Part shown: positions 53,045-61,777 of the stretch, one piece after another | Numbering within the stretch: position 1 is the first letter of the stretch | Layout of the letters: the number at the start of each line of letters is the position of its first letter | Assembly: GCF_000427665.1 (NCBI RefSeq) | Contig: NZ_KE386572.1 | Location: 2,442,196-2,506,195 of the forward strand | Length of the DNA: 64,000 bases | From: Geminicoccus roseus DSM 18922 | GTDB lineage: Bacteria > Pseudomonadota > Alphaproteobacteria > Geminicoccales > Geminicoccaceae | Direction: 5' to 3' | Position numbers and translations under genes: made by a program | Notes under the pieces: generated by a model | Seen by the model: the letters and a program-made list of their open reading frames with translations, nothing else | Database searches by the model: none | Told to the model about the DNA's origin: nothing

Positions 53045-53377
53045 TCACTGCTCGCCCTTGACGATCTCGGTCATCGTCACCCCAAGCCGGTCCTCCACCA
53101 CGATCACCTCGCCGCGGGCGACCAGCCGGTTGTTGACGAAGATGTCGATCGGCTCGCCGACCTTGCGGTCGAGCTCGACCACCGCACCGCGGCCCAGGCG
53201 CAGGAGCTGGTTGATCGGCATCGAAGCCTTGCCCAGCACCGCAGCGAGCTGGACGGGGATGTCGTAGACGGCCCCGAGCGAGCCGGCCGGGCCCGGTGCT
53301 GCCTTGCGCTCGGCGGGCGGCTCGTCGGCGCCGGGCTCGAACTGGTCGAGGTTCAGGTTCTGGGTCATCACGGTCAT
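53045..53377 (-). CDS. fliN: Flagellar motor switch protein FliN
   Basis: C-ring component that binds CheY-P and export cargo. It is 110 residues. The SpoA domain is clear: [60 protein letters not shown] (each shown within length limit). The acidic N-terminus is short. The ATG at 53377 overlaps the fliH stop by 4 bp. Confidence 0.95.
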   Translation of the reverse strand: MTVMTQNLNLDQFEPGADEPPAERKAAPGPAGSLGAVYDIPVQLAAVLGKASMPINQLLRLGRGAVVELDRKVGEPIDIFVNNRLVARGEVIVVEDRLGVTMTEIVKGEQ

Positions 53378-54222
53378 TCCTGGGGCAGGTGGTCGGGGGC
53401 CTGGGGCAGGTCGTCGGAGGCGGGCGGCGTGGGCTCGCCGGCCACCGGGCCGGCAAGAGCGGGTTCAGGGGCCGGGGCGGCAGCCCCGGACGGTTCGGGC
53501 AGGCCGGGCGGATCGGGCGCGTGGGCGGCCAGGCTCTCGGCAAGCGCCCGGCGCAGCCGGTCCAGCGACCATTCGGCCCAGCCGTCCGGCCAGGACAGGC
53601 AGATGTCGCCCGGAACCAGATCCGGGCGCGCCTGCACGACGATGCGGCCAAGGCGCGACGTGGCGGCAAGTTCGGACCCGGGCGCATCGCCGGCCAGGAG
53701 CCGGGCGAGGGGCTCCACCAAGTCCGGCGCCACCGCGAGGGTCACCTCGGTGCCGGCGTCGAGGCCGGCCAGCGCCGGCTGCACCGCCCGCAGCATCGCC
53801 TGGGCGGCGGCGGGGCCGGCAAGTTGCTCCAGGCAGGCCTGGGCGAACTCCATGACCAGAGCCAGGGCCAGGGCCTGGGCCGCCCGGCCAGCATCCCGGC
53901 GTGCGTCGGCCAGGGCCTCCGCCTCCTCGGTCAGGCGGGCGGCGGCCCGGCGCAGCGCCTCGTCCAGCGCCGCCGCCTGCTCCGCCTTGGCGGCGATCCT
54001 GGCCATGGCGGCGCCCGCGGCCATGGCCCGGGCGAGCGCCGCCTCGTCAAAGCTCAGCTCCGGCGGGCAGGCAGCCGGCGCCTGGATCTGGGTGGCCTGG
54101 ATCTGGGCCGCCGCGGCTCCGGCCGGCCCCAGGTCGGGGAAGACGAACCGGGTTCGGGCCGGACGGGCCAGGAACGAGGCGGGACGCGGCCCGGCGGCGG
54201 GGAAGGAATTAAGGCCGGGCAT
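53374..54222 (-). CDS. fliH: Flagellar assembly protein FliH-like
   Basis: Regulator of the export ATPase FliI; in Caulobacter the equivalent gene is flbE. It is 282 residues. An Ala/Gln-rich N-terminal segment precedes a long helical region of about residues 65-125. A C-terminal FliH-like domain (VAPDLVEPLARLLAG and then RIVVQARPDLVPGDICLSW) ends in a Pro-rich tail. Identity rests mainly on position between fliG and fliN and on this C-terminal pattern. The start lies 1 bp past the fliG stop. Confidence 0.85.
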   Translation of the reverse strand: MPGLNSFPAAGPRPASFLARPARTRFVFPDLGPAGAAAAQIQATQIQAPAACPPELSFDEAALARAMAAGAAMARIAAKAEQAAALDEALRRAAARLTEEAEALADARRDAGRAAQALALALVMEFAQACLEQLAGPAAAQAMLRAVQPALAGLDAGTEVTLAVAPDLVEPLARLLAGDAPGSELAATSRLGRIVVQARPDLVPGDICLSWPDGWAEWSLDRLRRALAESLAAHAPDPPGLPEPSGAAAPAPEPALAGPVAGEPTPPASDDLPQAPDHLPQE

Positions 54223-54223
54223 C

Positions 54224-55252
54224 TCAGTAGACCATCTGGTCGTGCCGGTTGTCGGCGACGACGATCTCGCCCGAGGCCGCCAGTTCCTTGGCGGTGGTGA
54301 CCAGGAACTGCTGGGCCTCCTCGACGTCGCGCAGGCGGACCGGCCCCATGGTGGCCATGTCCTCCTTCAGCGCCTTGCCGGCGCGTTCCGACATGTTGCC
54401 GAGGATCAGCTCCTTGAGCCGGTCGCTGGCCCCCTTCAGCGCCAGGGCGATGCGCTGGTTGCCGACGCTGCGGATCAGGGTCTGGATGCCGGCGGCATCC
54501 AGGCGGACCAGGTCCTCGAAGGTGAACATCAGCGTCTTGATCCGCTCGGCGGCCTCCTTGTCGCTCTCCTCCAGGGAGGCGAGCAGGCGGCTCTCGGTGG
54601 AGCGGTCCAGATAGTTGAAGATCTCGGCCATCACCTCGTGGTTGTCGCGGCGGTTGGTGTGGGCCAGGTTGCTCATGAACTCGGTCCGCAGCGTGCGCTC
54701 GACATCGCCGACGATGTCGTTCTGGACCACTTCCATGCGCAGCATGCGGGTGACCACCTCCACCCCGAACTCGGCGGGCAGGTTGGCCAGCACCCGGGCG
54801 GAATGGGCCGGGTCGATCCGGGACAGGACCACCGCCACGGTCTGCGGGTATTCGTTCTTCAGGTAGGAGGCCAGCACCGCCTCGTTGACGTTGGCGAGCT
54901 TCTCCCAGACGGTCCGCCCGGCCGGGCCGCGGATCTCCTCCATGATCGCCTCGACCCGGTCGCCGGCCAGGAAGGAGGCGAGCAGGCGCTCGGTGGCGTC
55001 GAGGCTGCCGACCACCGTGTCCATCATGTCGGCCCGGGCGCAGAACTCGGCGAGCACCTGCTCGACCACGGCGCTATCGGTGCGGCCGAGGCCGGACATC
55101 GCCTGGGACAGGGTGCGGATGTCGTCGAACTCCAGGTTCTCCATCAGCCTGCGCGACAGGGCGGGCTCCAGCGCCAGCATCAGGACCGCGGCCTTGTCGA
55201 GGCCGGCCGCCGGCAGCTGGGGGGCGGCGAGGGGGACGAGCTGCTGGGTCAT
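54224..55252 (-). CDS. fliG: Flagellar motor switch protein FliG
   Basis: Rotor protein linking the MS ring to the C ring and the stator. From ATG 55252 it is 342 residues, the usual length. The N-terminal (LDKAAVLMLALEPALSRRLM), middle (EYPQTVAVVLSRIDP, the EHPQTxA motif) and C-terminal (LVRLDAAGIQTLIRSV, torque helix with charged residues) domains are all present. It starts 1 bp past fliF stop. Confidence 0.95.
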   Translation of the reverse strand: MTQQLVPLAAPQLPAAGLDKAAVLMLALEPALSRRLMENLEFDDIRTLSQAMSGLGRTDSAVVEQVLAEFCARADMMDTVVGSLDATERLLASFLAGDRVEAIMEEIRGPAGRTVWEKLANVNEAVLASYLKNEYPQTVAVVLSRIDPAHSARVLANLPAEFGVEVVTRMLRMEVVQNDIVGDVERTLRTEFMSNLAHTNRRDNHEVMAEIFNYLDRSTESRLLASLEESDKEAAERIKTLMFTFEDLVRLDAAGIQTLIRSVGNQRIALALKGASDRLKELILGNMSERAGKALKEDMATMGPVRLRDVEEAQQFLVTTAKELAASGEIVVADNRHDQMVY

Positions 55253-55253
55253 G

Positions 55254-57026
55254 TCATTCTCCAAGCCATGCCCGGATGACCTTGACGGCATCCTGGGGAC
55301 GTTCCTCGACGATCCGCACAACCTGCTGGATCAGCGCGCTCTGGCTTCCGCCGCTGCCGTGGCCGAGCATCGCCACCGGCTCGCCCTGCTGGTCCGACCC
55401 GCCGCCCTGCGCGGCGGCGGCGCCGGCCGGACCCTCCAGCAGGGCTTGGCCGCCGCCCGACCCCGGGCCGGCCAGGAGCGGGCGGAGATCGGCGCCGGCA
55501 CCGGGCAGCCCGACGGCGGCCTCCGGCGGCGGCAGCAGGCGGCCGAGCAGCGGGCGGACCCCGAAGAACAGGACGGCCAGGGTCAGCAGCGCCAGCATGC
55601 CCGTCTCGACCAGGCGGTGGCCGCTGACCCCGAGCTGCTCCAGCAGGCCAAGCTCGGGCTCCGGCGCCGGCGCGATCTCGACAAAGCGCCGGCTGGCGAT
55701 GCGGAACACGTCGCCGCGCGCCTCGTCGAAGCCGGCGGCGCTCTTGGCCAGCGCCTCCAGCTCGGCCAGCTCCTCGGCCGGGCGCTCGGCATAGCTGGCG
55801 GCGCCGTCCTCGCCCTGCCCATGGATGCCGTCGACCTGCACGGCGATGGAAAGGCGGCGGATCCCGCCCGGACGCTGCACCTCGTTGCGCACCGTCCGGG
55901 AGATCTCGAAGTTCACCGTCTCCTCGCTGCGGTTGCTGCGCTCCTGGCTGCCGGCGGCAGCGCCGGCCGGCGCCTGCGCGGTCGGCAGGTTGTTCGCCAC
56001 CGACACCGCCCGGTCCGCCTCGGACTCGTCCCGGCTGGTCTCCTCCTCGACGGTCTGGGTGCTGCGCGCGATCTGGCTCTGCGGGTCGAAGGTCTCGGCG
56101 GTGGTGGTGACCTGGTCGAAATTCATCTCGACCGTCACCTCGGCATCGACCCGGCCGATACCCACGGAACGCTCCAGGAGCTGGACGACCTTCTGCTTGA
56201 TCCGGGCCTCGTAGCTGCTGCGCAGCTCCTCGACCTCGCCCGGGACCATCCCGGCCTCGCCGGCCTCGCCGGAGCGCGCCAGCAGGTTGCCGCGGTCGTC
56301 GACGATGGTGATGCCGGTGGGATCCAGGCCAGGCACCGCGGCCGCCACCAGGTTGCGGATCGCCTGGACCTGCCGCGCGTCCAGGCCGGCCCCGCCGCGC
56401 AGCCCCAGCACCACCGACGCGGTCGGCCGGGCCTCGTCGCGGCGGAACAGGGAGCGCTCGGGCTGCACGACATGGACCCGGGCGGTGCGCACCGGCTTCA
56501 GCGTGGCGATCGACCGGGCCAGCTCGCCTTCCATGGCGCGGCGCAGGTTGACGTTCGACAGGAAGTCGGTCTGGCCGAAGCTGCCGGTCTGGTCGAAGAT
56601 CTCGTAGCCGACCACGCTGCCCTGCGGCATGCCCTCGGCGGCGAGATCCATGCGCAGCCGCCCGATCTGGTCCTGCGGCACCAGGATCGCGTCGCCGCCC
56701 CCGTTCAGCCGGAACGGGACGCCCTGGGCCTGCAGCCGGTCGACGATCTGCCGGGCGTCCTCGGGCTTGAGCTCCGCATAGAGCAGCGCATAGCCGGGCT
56801 CGAGCGCCCGGCTCGCCACGAAGGCGAAGAACATCATGAAGCCCAAAAGGATCGTGCCGATCGCCAGGAGGCGGCCGGGACCCAGCTCCCGCAGCGCCTG
56901 CCAGGCGGCGGAGAACCTGCCGAGCGGCAGGCCGAGCCCCCCGTCGGACGCGGACAGCGGGTCCTTGGGCAGCGGCGATGGCGTGGGTATGTCCATGGGT
57001 CCCGGATCGCTCGACGGCAGCACCAT
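55254..57026 (-). CDS. fliF: Flagellar MS-ring protein FliF
   Basis: Inner-membrane ring on which the flagellum is built. It is 590 residues, with an N-terminal membrane helix near residues 50-70 (ILLGFMMFFAFVA) and a C-terminal one near residue 460 (MLALLTLAVLFFG). Between them lie the YscJ-like domain with LYAELKPEDARQIVDRLQ and the FliF C domain. An ATG at 56996 is an alternative start. It is the first gene of fliFGHN-flbD-flhAFG, and a CtrA-type box lies 33-48 bp upstream. Confidence 0.95.
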   Translation of the reverse strand: MVLPSSDPGPMDIPTPSPLPKDPLSASDGGLGLPLGRFSAAWQALRELGPGRLLAIGTILLGFMMFFAFVASRALEPGYALLYAELKPEDARQIVDRLQAQGVPFRLNGGGDAILVPQDQIGRLRMDLAAEGMPQGSVVGYEIFDQTGSFGQTDFLSNVNLRRAMEGELARSIATLKPVRTARVHVVQPERSLFRRDEARPTASVVLGLRGGAGLDARQVQAIRNLVAAAVPGLDPTGITIVDDRGNLLARSGEAGEAGMVPGEVEELRSSYEARIKQKVVQLLERSVGIGRVDAEVTVEMNFDQVTTTAETFDPQSQIARSTQTVEEETSRDESEADRAVSVANNLPTAQAPAGAAAGSQERSNRSEETVNFEISRTVRNEVQRPGGIRRLSIAVQVDGIHGQGEDGAASYAERPAEELAELEALAKSAAGFDEARGDVFRIASRRFVEIAPAPEPELGLLEQLGVSGHRLVETGMLALLTLAVLFFGVRPLLGRLLPPPEAAVGLPGAGADLRPLLAGPGSGGGQALLEGPAGAAAAQGGGSDQQGEPVAMLGHGSGGSQSALIQQVVRIVEERPQDAVKVIRAWLGE

Positions 57027-57058
57027 GCCGCCACGAACCGGAACCTAGCCAATCTCGG

Positions 57059-57074
57059 TTAAGGCAAGGTTAAC
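57059..57074 (-). promoter_or_regulatory. CtrA box (TTAA-N7-TTAAC) upstream of fliF
   Basis: The sequence TTAAGGCAAGGTTAAC is an exact match to the alphaproteobacterial CtrA consensus TTAA-N7-TTAAC. It reads as TTAA-N7-TTAACC on the leftward strand. It begins 33 bp upstream of the fliF start, where CtrA activates class II flagellar operons in Caulobacter. TTAA is rare in this GC-rich DNA, so chance is unlikely. Confidence 0.8.
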
Positions 57075-57128
57075 GGCGCCGGCCACCGCCTCCTGGCCTG
57101 CGCCGTCCCCGCGCGGACACCCGGCTCC

Positions 57129-57482
57129 TCATCCGGAGGTCCGGCGGCGCGCCTCCTCCGGCATGCCTCCGGCCAGGGCCGGTGCGCCGGCCTCCCGGTC
57201 CTGGTCGCGGCGCCGGATCGCCTGGATCCGCGTCACCCGCAGGCCGCCCAGCCCATGCCGGCGGATCGCGGTCTGCCAGATCTCGAACTCCTCGGCCGAG
57301 ATGTTGTAGCGCGCGCAGGCCGCCTCTAGCGACAGAAGGCCCGCCTGGACCGCAGTCACCACCTCCGCCTTGCGGCGCGCCACCCAGCGCTGGAGGTCGC
57401 TGGGCGGCAGGTCCTCCAGGCGCAGCAGGCTGCCATCGGGTCCCACCGCCACCTGGATCGTCGTCCCCGTCATGCTGGGCAT
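57129..57482 (-). CDS. sciP: DUF1153 protein, CtrA inhibitor SciP-type
   Basis: Small DNA-binding protein that antagonises CtrA-dependent transcription in Caulobacter. It is 117 residues. The conserved core GPDGSLLRLEDLPPSD, RWVARRKAEVVTAVQ, LLSLEAACARYNISAEEFE and HGLGGLRVTRIQ matches the family throughout. A Gly/Arg-rich tail follows. The ATG at 57482 has GGAGG 6 bp upstream; ATG 57473 is an alternative. It lies beside fliF but is transcribed as a separate unit downstream of flgE. Confidence 0.9.
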   Translation of the reverse strand: MPSMTGTTIQVAVGPDGSLLRLEDLPPSDLQRWVARRKAEVVTAVQAGLLSLEAACARYNISAEEFEIWQTAIRRHGLGGLRVTRIQAIRRRDQDREAGAPALAGGMPEEARRRTSG

Positions 57483-57547
57483 CCTCGTCCTCCGACTTGC
57501 TTGTCCAGGCGGTCACGCCGCCTTCACCGGAGTAGAAACCCATCGGA

Positions 57548-57562
57548 ATAACGAGGATTTAA
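57548..57562 (-). promoter_or_regulatory. CtrA-like site upstream of sciP
   Basis: Read leftward this is TTAA-N7-TTAT, one base away from the CtrA consensus, 66 bp before the sciP ATG and after the flgE stop. It would put sciP under CtrA, as reported for Caulobacter. The mismatch makes this tentative. Confidence 0.4.
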
Positions 57563-57636
57563 GCGGCATGGTGAATATTCCGTTCATCATGGCAACATGC
57601 ATATCCGGCTACTTTCAAGCCTGCTCACCAGGGCGT

Positions 57637-58983
57637 TCAGCGTTTGACGCGCATCAGCTCGTCCAGCATGTCGTCGGTCGTGGTGACCACCCGGGCATTG
57701 GCGGAATAGGCTCGCTGGGTGACGATCATCTTGGTGAACTCGTCGGCGAGCTCGACATTGGCGGATTCCAGGGCGGCGGGAGAAAGCTGCCCGGCACCAC
57801 CGACCCCGGCTGCCTGCAGATTGGCGCTACCGGACGCCCAGGTAGTCGAGAACACGTTGCCCGACCGGGGATCCAGCGCGTTGGGGTTGCCGAAGGTCGC
57901 GATCGGGATCTGGTAGATCCGCCGCACCTCGCCGTTGGAGAAGGACGCCTCGACGAAGCCTTCCGCGTCGATCCGGACGCCGTTGAGCTCGCCATAGCCG
58001 GCGCCGTCCTTGGTCACGAACGACACCGCGCTCTCCCCGGCGAACTGGGTCAGGCCGTCGGTGCCGCCGATGGCGCCCAGGTCCAGCACGAGCGAGGAAT
58101 CAGTGGCACCGGAAGAATCGATCCAGTCGATCCCGACCGGGTCGCCGGCGGCCGCCCCGGCCGGGAAGGCCGGGGTGATCGCAGCACTCGCCAGACCGCC
58201 ATTGCCGTTGAAGCTCACCGTGCCGGAGGCCAGCAGACCGCCGGGGTGGGACGCCGCTTCCAGGTTGGCCGGATCGGCGTAGAGCTCGACGCTCCAGCTG
58301 GCGGCGCCGGGCGTGCGCAGAAAGGCGGCGATCACCGTGCGCGGATTGCCCAGGCTGTCGTAGATCTGGATCTGGCGCTGGAAATCCGGGGCGACGCCGC
58401 CGGCGCCGTCGGTGGTATGGTAGGTCGCCATGTCGCCGGCCGCATAGGCGCCGACATGCTCGGCCTGGCCGGAATCGAGATTGGCACCCAGCTTCAGGCG
58501 AGAGGTCGCGACCGTCACCGCGTTCAGGTTGCGCACGTTCACCGGCTGGGTGGTGTTGACGTCGATCGGCTGCCCGTCGGTGTCGAGCTGCCAGCCCAGC
58601 AGGTAGAACCCGTTGGCGTTGCGCAGATAGCCGTCCACATCCGGATCGAAGGAGCCGGCCCGGGTGTAGAGCGGTCTCTGGGTGTCGCCGGCGTTCTCCG
58701 CCACCACGAAGAAGCCGTTGCCCACGATCGCCGCGTCGGTCGCCGATCCGGTCGCCTGGGTCTGCCCCTGGCGGGTGATGGCGAACTGGGTCGACTGCTG
58801 CACGCCGCCCGGGCTGAACGCGCGCTGCTGGCTCGGCGACACCACCAGCGAGGCGAAGTTGGACACGCCGCCCTTGTAGCCGACGGTGCTGACATTCGCG
58901 ACATTGTCGGAGATCACCGCCATGGAGCGGCTCTGCGCCGCCATTCCCGACACCCCGGTGAACAAGGATCCGAACAGGCTCAT
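57637..58983 (-). CDS. flgE: Flagellar hook protein FlgE
   Basis: Subunit of the extracellular hook. It is 448 residues. It starts with the rod/hook motif MSLFGSLFTGVSGMAAQSRS and NVANVSTVGYKG, and ends with the matching helix LADEFTKMIVTQRAYSANAR and DDMLDELMRVKR. A large middle insert (residues of about 100-350) forms the surface domains. No secretion signal is removed, as expected for type III export. AGAGGA precedes the ATG. It is last in fliK-flgD-flgE. Confidence 0.93.
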   Translation of the reverse strand: MSLFGSLFTGVSGMAAQSRSMAVISDNVANVSTVGYKGGVSNFASLVVSPSQQRAFSPGGVQQSTQFAITRQGQTQATGSATDAAIVGNGFFVVAENAGDTQRPLYTRAGSFDPDVDGYLRNANGFYLLGWQLDTDGQPIDVNTTQPVNVRNLNAVTVATSRLKLGANLDSGQAEHVGAYAAGDMATYHTTDGAGGVAPDFQRQIQIYDSLGNPRTVIAAFLRTPGAASWSVELYADPANLEAASHPGGLLASGTVSFNGNGGLASAAITPAFPAGAAAGDPVGIDWIDSSGATDSSLVLDLGAIGGTDGLTQFAGESAVSFVTKDGAGYGELNGVRIDAEGFVEASFSNGEVRRIYQIPIATFGNPNALDPRSGNVFSTTWASGSANLQAAGVGGAGQLSPAALESANVELADEFTKMIVTQRAYSANARVVTTTDDMLDELMRVKR

Positions 58984-59051
58984 GCGCGCATTTCCTCTGG
59001 ATGATCGAGGGGGAAGGGGAAAGAGAGGGAAGACCGGGTTGCCCCGCCGGC

Positions 59052-59729
59052 TCAGTGCGGCCGGGCGATCGCGGTGACCGCGGGCAGGGCGACGTCGATG
59101 CCGCCGACCGAGAGGACCGGCGGGTCCGACGAGGGATCGATGGCGTCCACCGTGCCGCGGACCGTCTGGGTGACGTCCAGGCTGCCGCCCGAGGCCGAGA
59201 CGGCGGCGACGGCGACCCGGTAGGTCCCGGCCGGTAGCCGCCCGCCATCGGCCGCGGACCCGTCCCAGGCGATCCAGTGCGCGCCGGCGGCGGTCGGGCC
59301 CCGGGTCTCGGCGACAAGCTTCCCGGCCTGGTCGTAGATCTTCACCGACAGGCTGGCGGCCTCGGCCGGCAACTCGTAGCCGATCGCCGCCGGTCCGTCC
59401 TTGCCGAGCGCGACCTGGTCGCTCACCGCCTGGACGGTGGTGCCGAGATAGCCCAGGGCGCTGGTCCGGCTGGTGCCGCGCACCAAGCCGATCAGCTGCT
59501 CGAGATTGCTGTTGGCCTTGATCGACTGCTCAACCGAGGTGAACTGGACGAGCTGCTGGGTGAAGGTCTCCGTGTCCATGGGCGACAGCGGGTCCTGGTT
59601 CTGCAGCTGGGTGGTCAGCAGCGACAGGAAGCTGTCGAAATGGTCAGTCAGCTTGGAGGCGGCCGCCTTGGCGGCGCCGCCCGTGCCGGCCTGGATCGTG
59701 GCGGGCGTGGTCTCGACAGCGGACATCAT
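59052..59729 (-). CDS. flgD: Flagellar hook cap/assembly protein FlgD
   Basis: Scaffold for hook assembly. From ATG 59729 it is 225 residues. The N-terminal family motif FLSLLTTQLQNQDPLSPMDT is clear, followed by TQQLVQFTSVEQSIKAN and a FlgD Ig-like/Tudor region (LSVKIYDQAGKLVAET). The start lies 11 bp after the fliK stop. Confidence 0.93.
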   Translation of the reverse strand: MMSAVETTPATIQAGTGGAAKAAASKLTDHFDSFLSLLTTQLQNQDPLSPMDTETFTQQLVQFTSVEQSIKANSNLEQLIGLVRGTSRTSALGYLGTTVQAVSDQVALGKDGPAAIGYELPAEAASLSVKIYDQAGKLVAETRGPTAAGAHWIAWDGSAADGGRLPAGTYRVAVAAVSASGGSLDVTQTVRGTVDAIDPSSDPPVLSVGGIDVALPAVTAIARPH

Positions 59730-59739
59730 GGTGCTCCGG

Positions 59740-60936
59740 TCAGAGGACGAGGTCGAGCAGGCCGGTTCGCGCCGCCGGCCGGGCGGGCCTGACCGCCGCG
59801 GCGTCGGCCGGCGGATCGCCCTGGGACCAGCCAGGCTGCGGGCGGCGCTGTTCCCCGCCGCCATGGCCGGGCCCGTCGCGGCGCTCGCCCAGATCGAAGG
59901 TGAGGCCGTCCGAGCCAAGGGTCAGGCCGCTGCCGGTGAGCGCCCGCTCGATCCCGGGAGCATGGCGCTGGAGCAGTTCCAGCGTCTCCGGCTGCCGGAC
60001 AAGAACCACGGCGCGGACCTGGCGGTCGGGATCGACCTCGATGCGGATCTCCACCGAGCCCAGCTCCAGCGGATGGAGCTGCACCGACACGACCTGCCGG
60101 CCGGCGGACACCGCCTGGACGACGCGCGGGGCGATCTGCTCCACCATCGCCGCGCGCGGCATCTGCCGACTGTAGGACTCGGCGCCGCGCAGATGGGCGG
60201 GATCGAAGGGATCGGACGCGGTCGGGCCAGAAACCGCTTCCGCCGCGGGCGCGGCCGACTGGTTCTGCCCCGCCAGGGCGCCGGGGCCCGGGGGAGCCGA
60301 TGCCGCGGTGCGGACAGGCGGCCCCTCCTCTCCACCCGGCTGGGCGGGCGTGAGCGGGTTGCCGTCGGTCGGGGCGGGCGACGCCTCGGCTGGACCGGGC
60401 AGCGGGGCTGGCTGGCCCGCCAAGGAGCGCGCGGCCGGCGGCGGGGCATCAACCGATACGGGCTGGCCTGCGGGAAAGCTGGCCTTCGGGATCGGCGCCA
60501 GCGCGGCGCCTGATGGATTGTTGGAGGCCAGGGGAGGCGCAGGCCCGGCGCCCGGCGCCTCGGCTGCGGGAGACGCCGCCGGCTCGGCCGGCGCGGGCAT
60601 CGGGGCAAGGGGCGCAGCGCTCGGCGGAAGCCCGGCACCTGCGGCGGGCGGTGCGCCGCTGGCCCCTGCCGGGGCGACGCCCGGGACTTGCTCTGCAGCC
60701 GGCTGCAGGAGGAGGGGGATGGCCAGAACCGAGGCCACGTCGCCGTCGCCGGCCGTGGCATCCGGCGCCGGCGGGGCGGCTTCCGCCTCGCTGTCGGCTC
60801 CGGCGCTTTCCTGTTCCTTGGCGCGGACCAGCGTCGCGAACGCGCGGTCCTCGCCGGTGCCGTCCGGCAGGGATGACCCGGAGAGCGGGGATGCCGGCAC
60901 AGCCGGGGCGATCGGGGAAGCAGGCAGGATGGACAT
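59740..60936 (-). CDS. fliK: Flagellar hook-length control protein FliK
   Basis: Exported ruler protein that switches export specificity. From ATG 60936 it is 398 residues. The first 270 are Pro/Ala-rich low complexity. The C-terminal Flg_hook domain is recognisable at about residues 280-360 (VVSVQLHPLELGSVEIRIEV and LELLQRHAPGIERAL). The sigma-54 promoter at 60971-60987 lies about 35 bp upstream of the start. Confidence 0.88.
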   Translation of the reverse strand: MSILPASPIAPAVPASPLSGSSLPDGTGEDRAFATLVRAKEQESAGADSEAEAAPPAPDATAGDGDVASVLAIPLLLQPAAEQVPGVAPAGASGAPPAAGAGLPPSAAPLAPMPAPAEPAASPAAEAPGAGPAPPLASNNPSGAALAPIPKASFPAGQPVSVDAPPPAARSLAGQPAPLPGPAEASPAPTDGNPLTPAQPGGEEGPPVRTAASAPPGPGALAGQNQSAAPAAEAVSGPTASDPFDPAHLRGAESYSRQMPRAAMVEQIAPRVVQAVSAGRQVVSVQLHPLELGSVEIRIEVDPDRQVRAVVLVRQPETLELLQRHAPGIERALTGSGLTLGSDGLTFDLGERRDGPGHGGGEQRRPQPGWSQGDPPADAAAVRPARPAARTGLLDLVL

Positions 60937-60970
60937 CTGGTCGCCCGAGCTGGATCTCGGCGAACAGAAG

Positions 60971-60987
60971 AGCAACCTCCGTGCCAA
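60971..60987 (-). promoter_or_regulatory. Sigma-54 promoter of the fliK-flgD-flgE operon
   Basis: Leftward sequence TTGGCACGGAGGTTGCT matches the sigma-54 consensus (TGGCACG-N4-TTGC) at every defined base, with the GG/GC spacing correct. Transcription would start about 12 bp beyond, some 25 bp before the fliK ATG. The cluster encodes the matching activator FlbD. Confidence 0.85.
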
Positions 60988-61132
60988 CAGGCTGCTTCAC
61001 CGGCGGTATGAAGCCCAGCGCAACCTTGCCTGCCCTGCCCTGGCGGGGGCTGCTTCCCGCCGGCGCTCATGCAGGGCAGGTCGCTGCCGGCCGCCTCCCG
61101 GGCAAGCCGCGTCACGTCCTTTGGGGGGCAGC

Positions 61133-61163
61133 GCGGCAATTCCTGCCCGGCAGGATGTGCCGC
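61133..61163 (-). terminator. Imperfect hairpin downstream of dksA
   Basis: Nested arms GCGGCA/TGCCGC and TCCTGCC/GGCAGGA flank a one-base centre, with a symmetric 2-base internal loop. It begins 8 bp past the dksA stop, so it is likely the 3' end of that transcript. No T-run follows. Confidence 0.45.
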
Positions 61164-61170
61164 CCTGTGG

Positions 61171-61614
61171 CTATTCCTCCCGGTAGGTCCGCTCGCGGCG
61201 CTCGTGGCGTTCCTGCGCCTCGATCGCCAGGGTCGCGATCGGCCGCGCTTCCAGGCGCCGGATGCCGATCGGTTCCTGGGTTTCCTCGCAGTAGCCGTAG
61301 GAGCCCTCGTCGATCCGGCGCAGGGCCGCGTCGATCTTGCTGAGCAGCTTGCGCTCGCGATCGCGCGTGCGCAGCTCGAAGGAGCGCTGGATCTCGGCGC
61401 TCGCCCAGTCGGTGGCGTCGGGCAGACGGGTATCCTGTTCCTTCAACTGCTTCAGGGTCTGGTCCGAACCGCGCAGGATCTCGTCCCGCCAGTGTTCCAG
61501 CTTTCTGCGAAAATAGGCTTCCTGCTTGGGATTCATGTAGGGTTCGTCGTCAGACGGACGATAATCGTCGTCGATCTCGATCAAGTCGTCTGCGATCGCG
61601 CCAGTGTTGTTCAT
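61171..61614 (-). CDS. dksA: RNA polymerase-binding transcription factor DksA, single-cysteine form
   Basis: Works with ppGpp on rRNA and amino acid promoters by entering the RNA polymerase secondary channel. It is 147 residues. The coiled-coil tip holds LPDATDWASAEI with the two acidic residues. The globular domain reads GYCEETQEPIGIRRLEARPI followed by AIEAQERHERR, so only one of the four zinc cysteines remains, as in several alphaproteobacterial DksA proteins. No strong SD is visible. It stands alone between fliK and the moeB-like gene. Confidence 0.9.
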   Translation of the reverse strand: MNNTGAIADDLIEIDDDYRPSDDEPYMNPKQEAYFRRKLEHWRDEILRGSDQTLKQLKEQDTRLPDATDWASAEIQRSFELRTRDRERKLLSKIDAALRRIDEGSYGYCEETQEPIGIRRLEARPIATLAIEAQERHERRERTYREE

Positions 61615-61777
61615 CGCCCCTGCCTGGTAAATAGGAAGTCAAGGACACGAGAACGCGCGTGCCATCCATGGCGCTACGTCCGCTCACCGGTCCCGGCTCG
61701 CCACACCGAGACGGCGCTGGGTTAGTGAAATCAGTCCCTTCATGCAAGATGGTCGACGACACAATGGAGGCACATGC

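Noticed and set aside
57588-57610. Sigma-54-like element upstream of sciP (leftward GGATATGCATGTTGC)
   Set aside because: The GG to GC distance is one base too long and the TGGCAC core is poor.
61653-61668. Sigma-54-like promoter upstream of dksA (leftward TGGCACGCGCGTTCTC)
   Set aside because: The -24 half is good, but the essential GC of the -12 element is missing (TTCT instead of TTGC).
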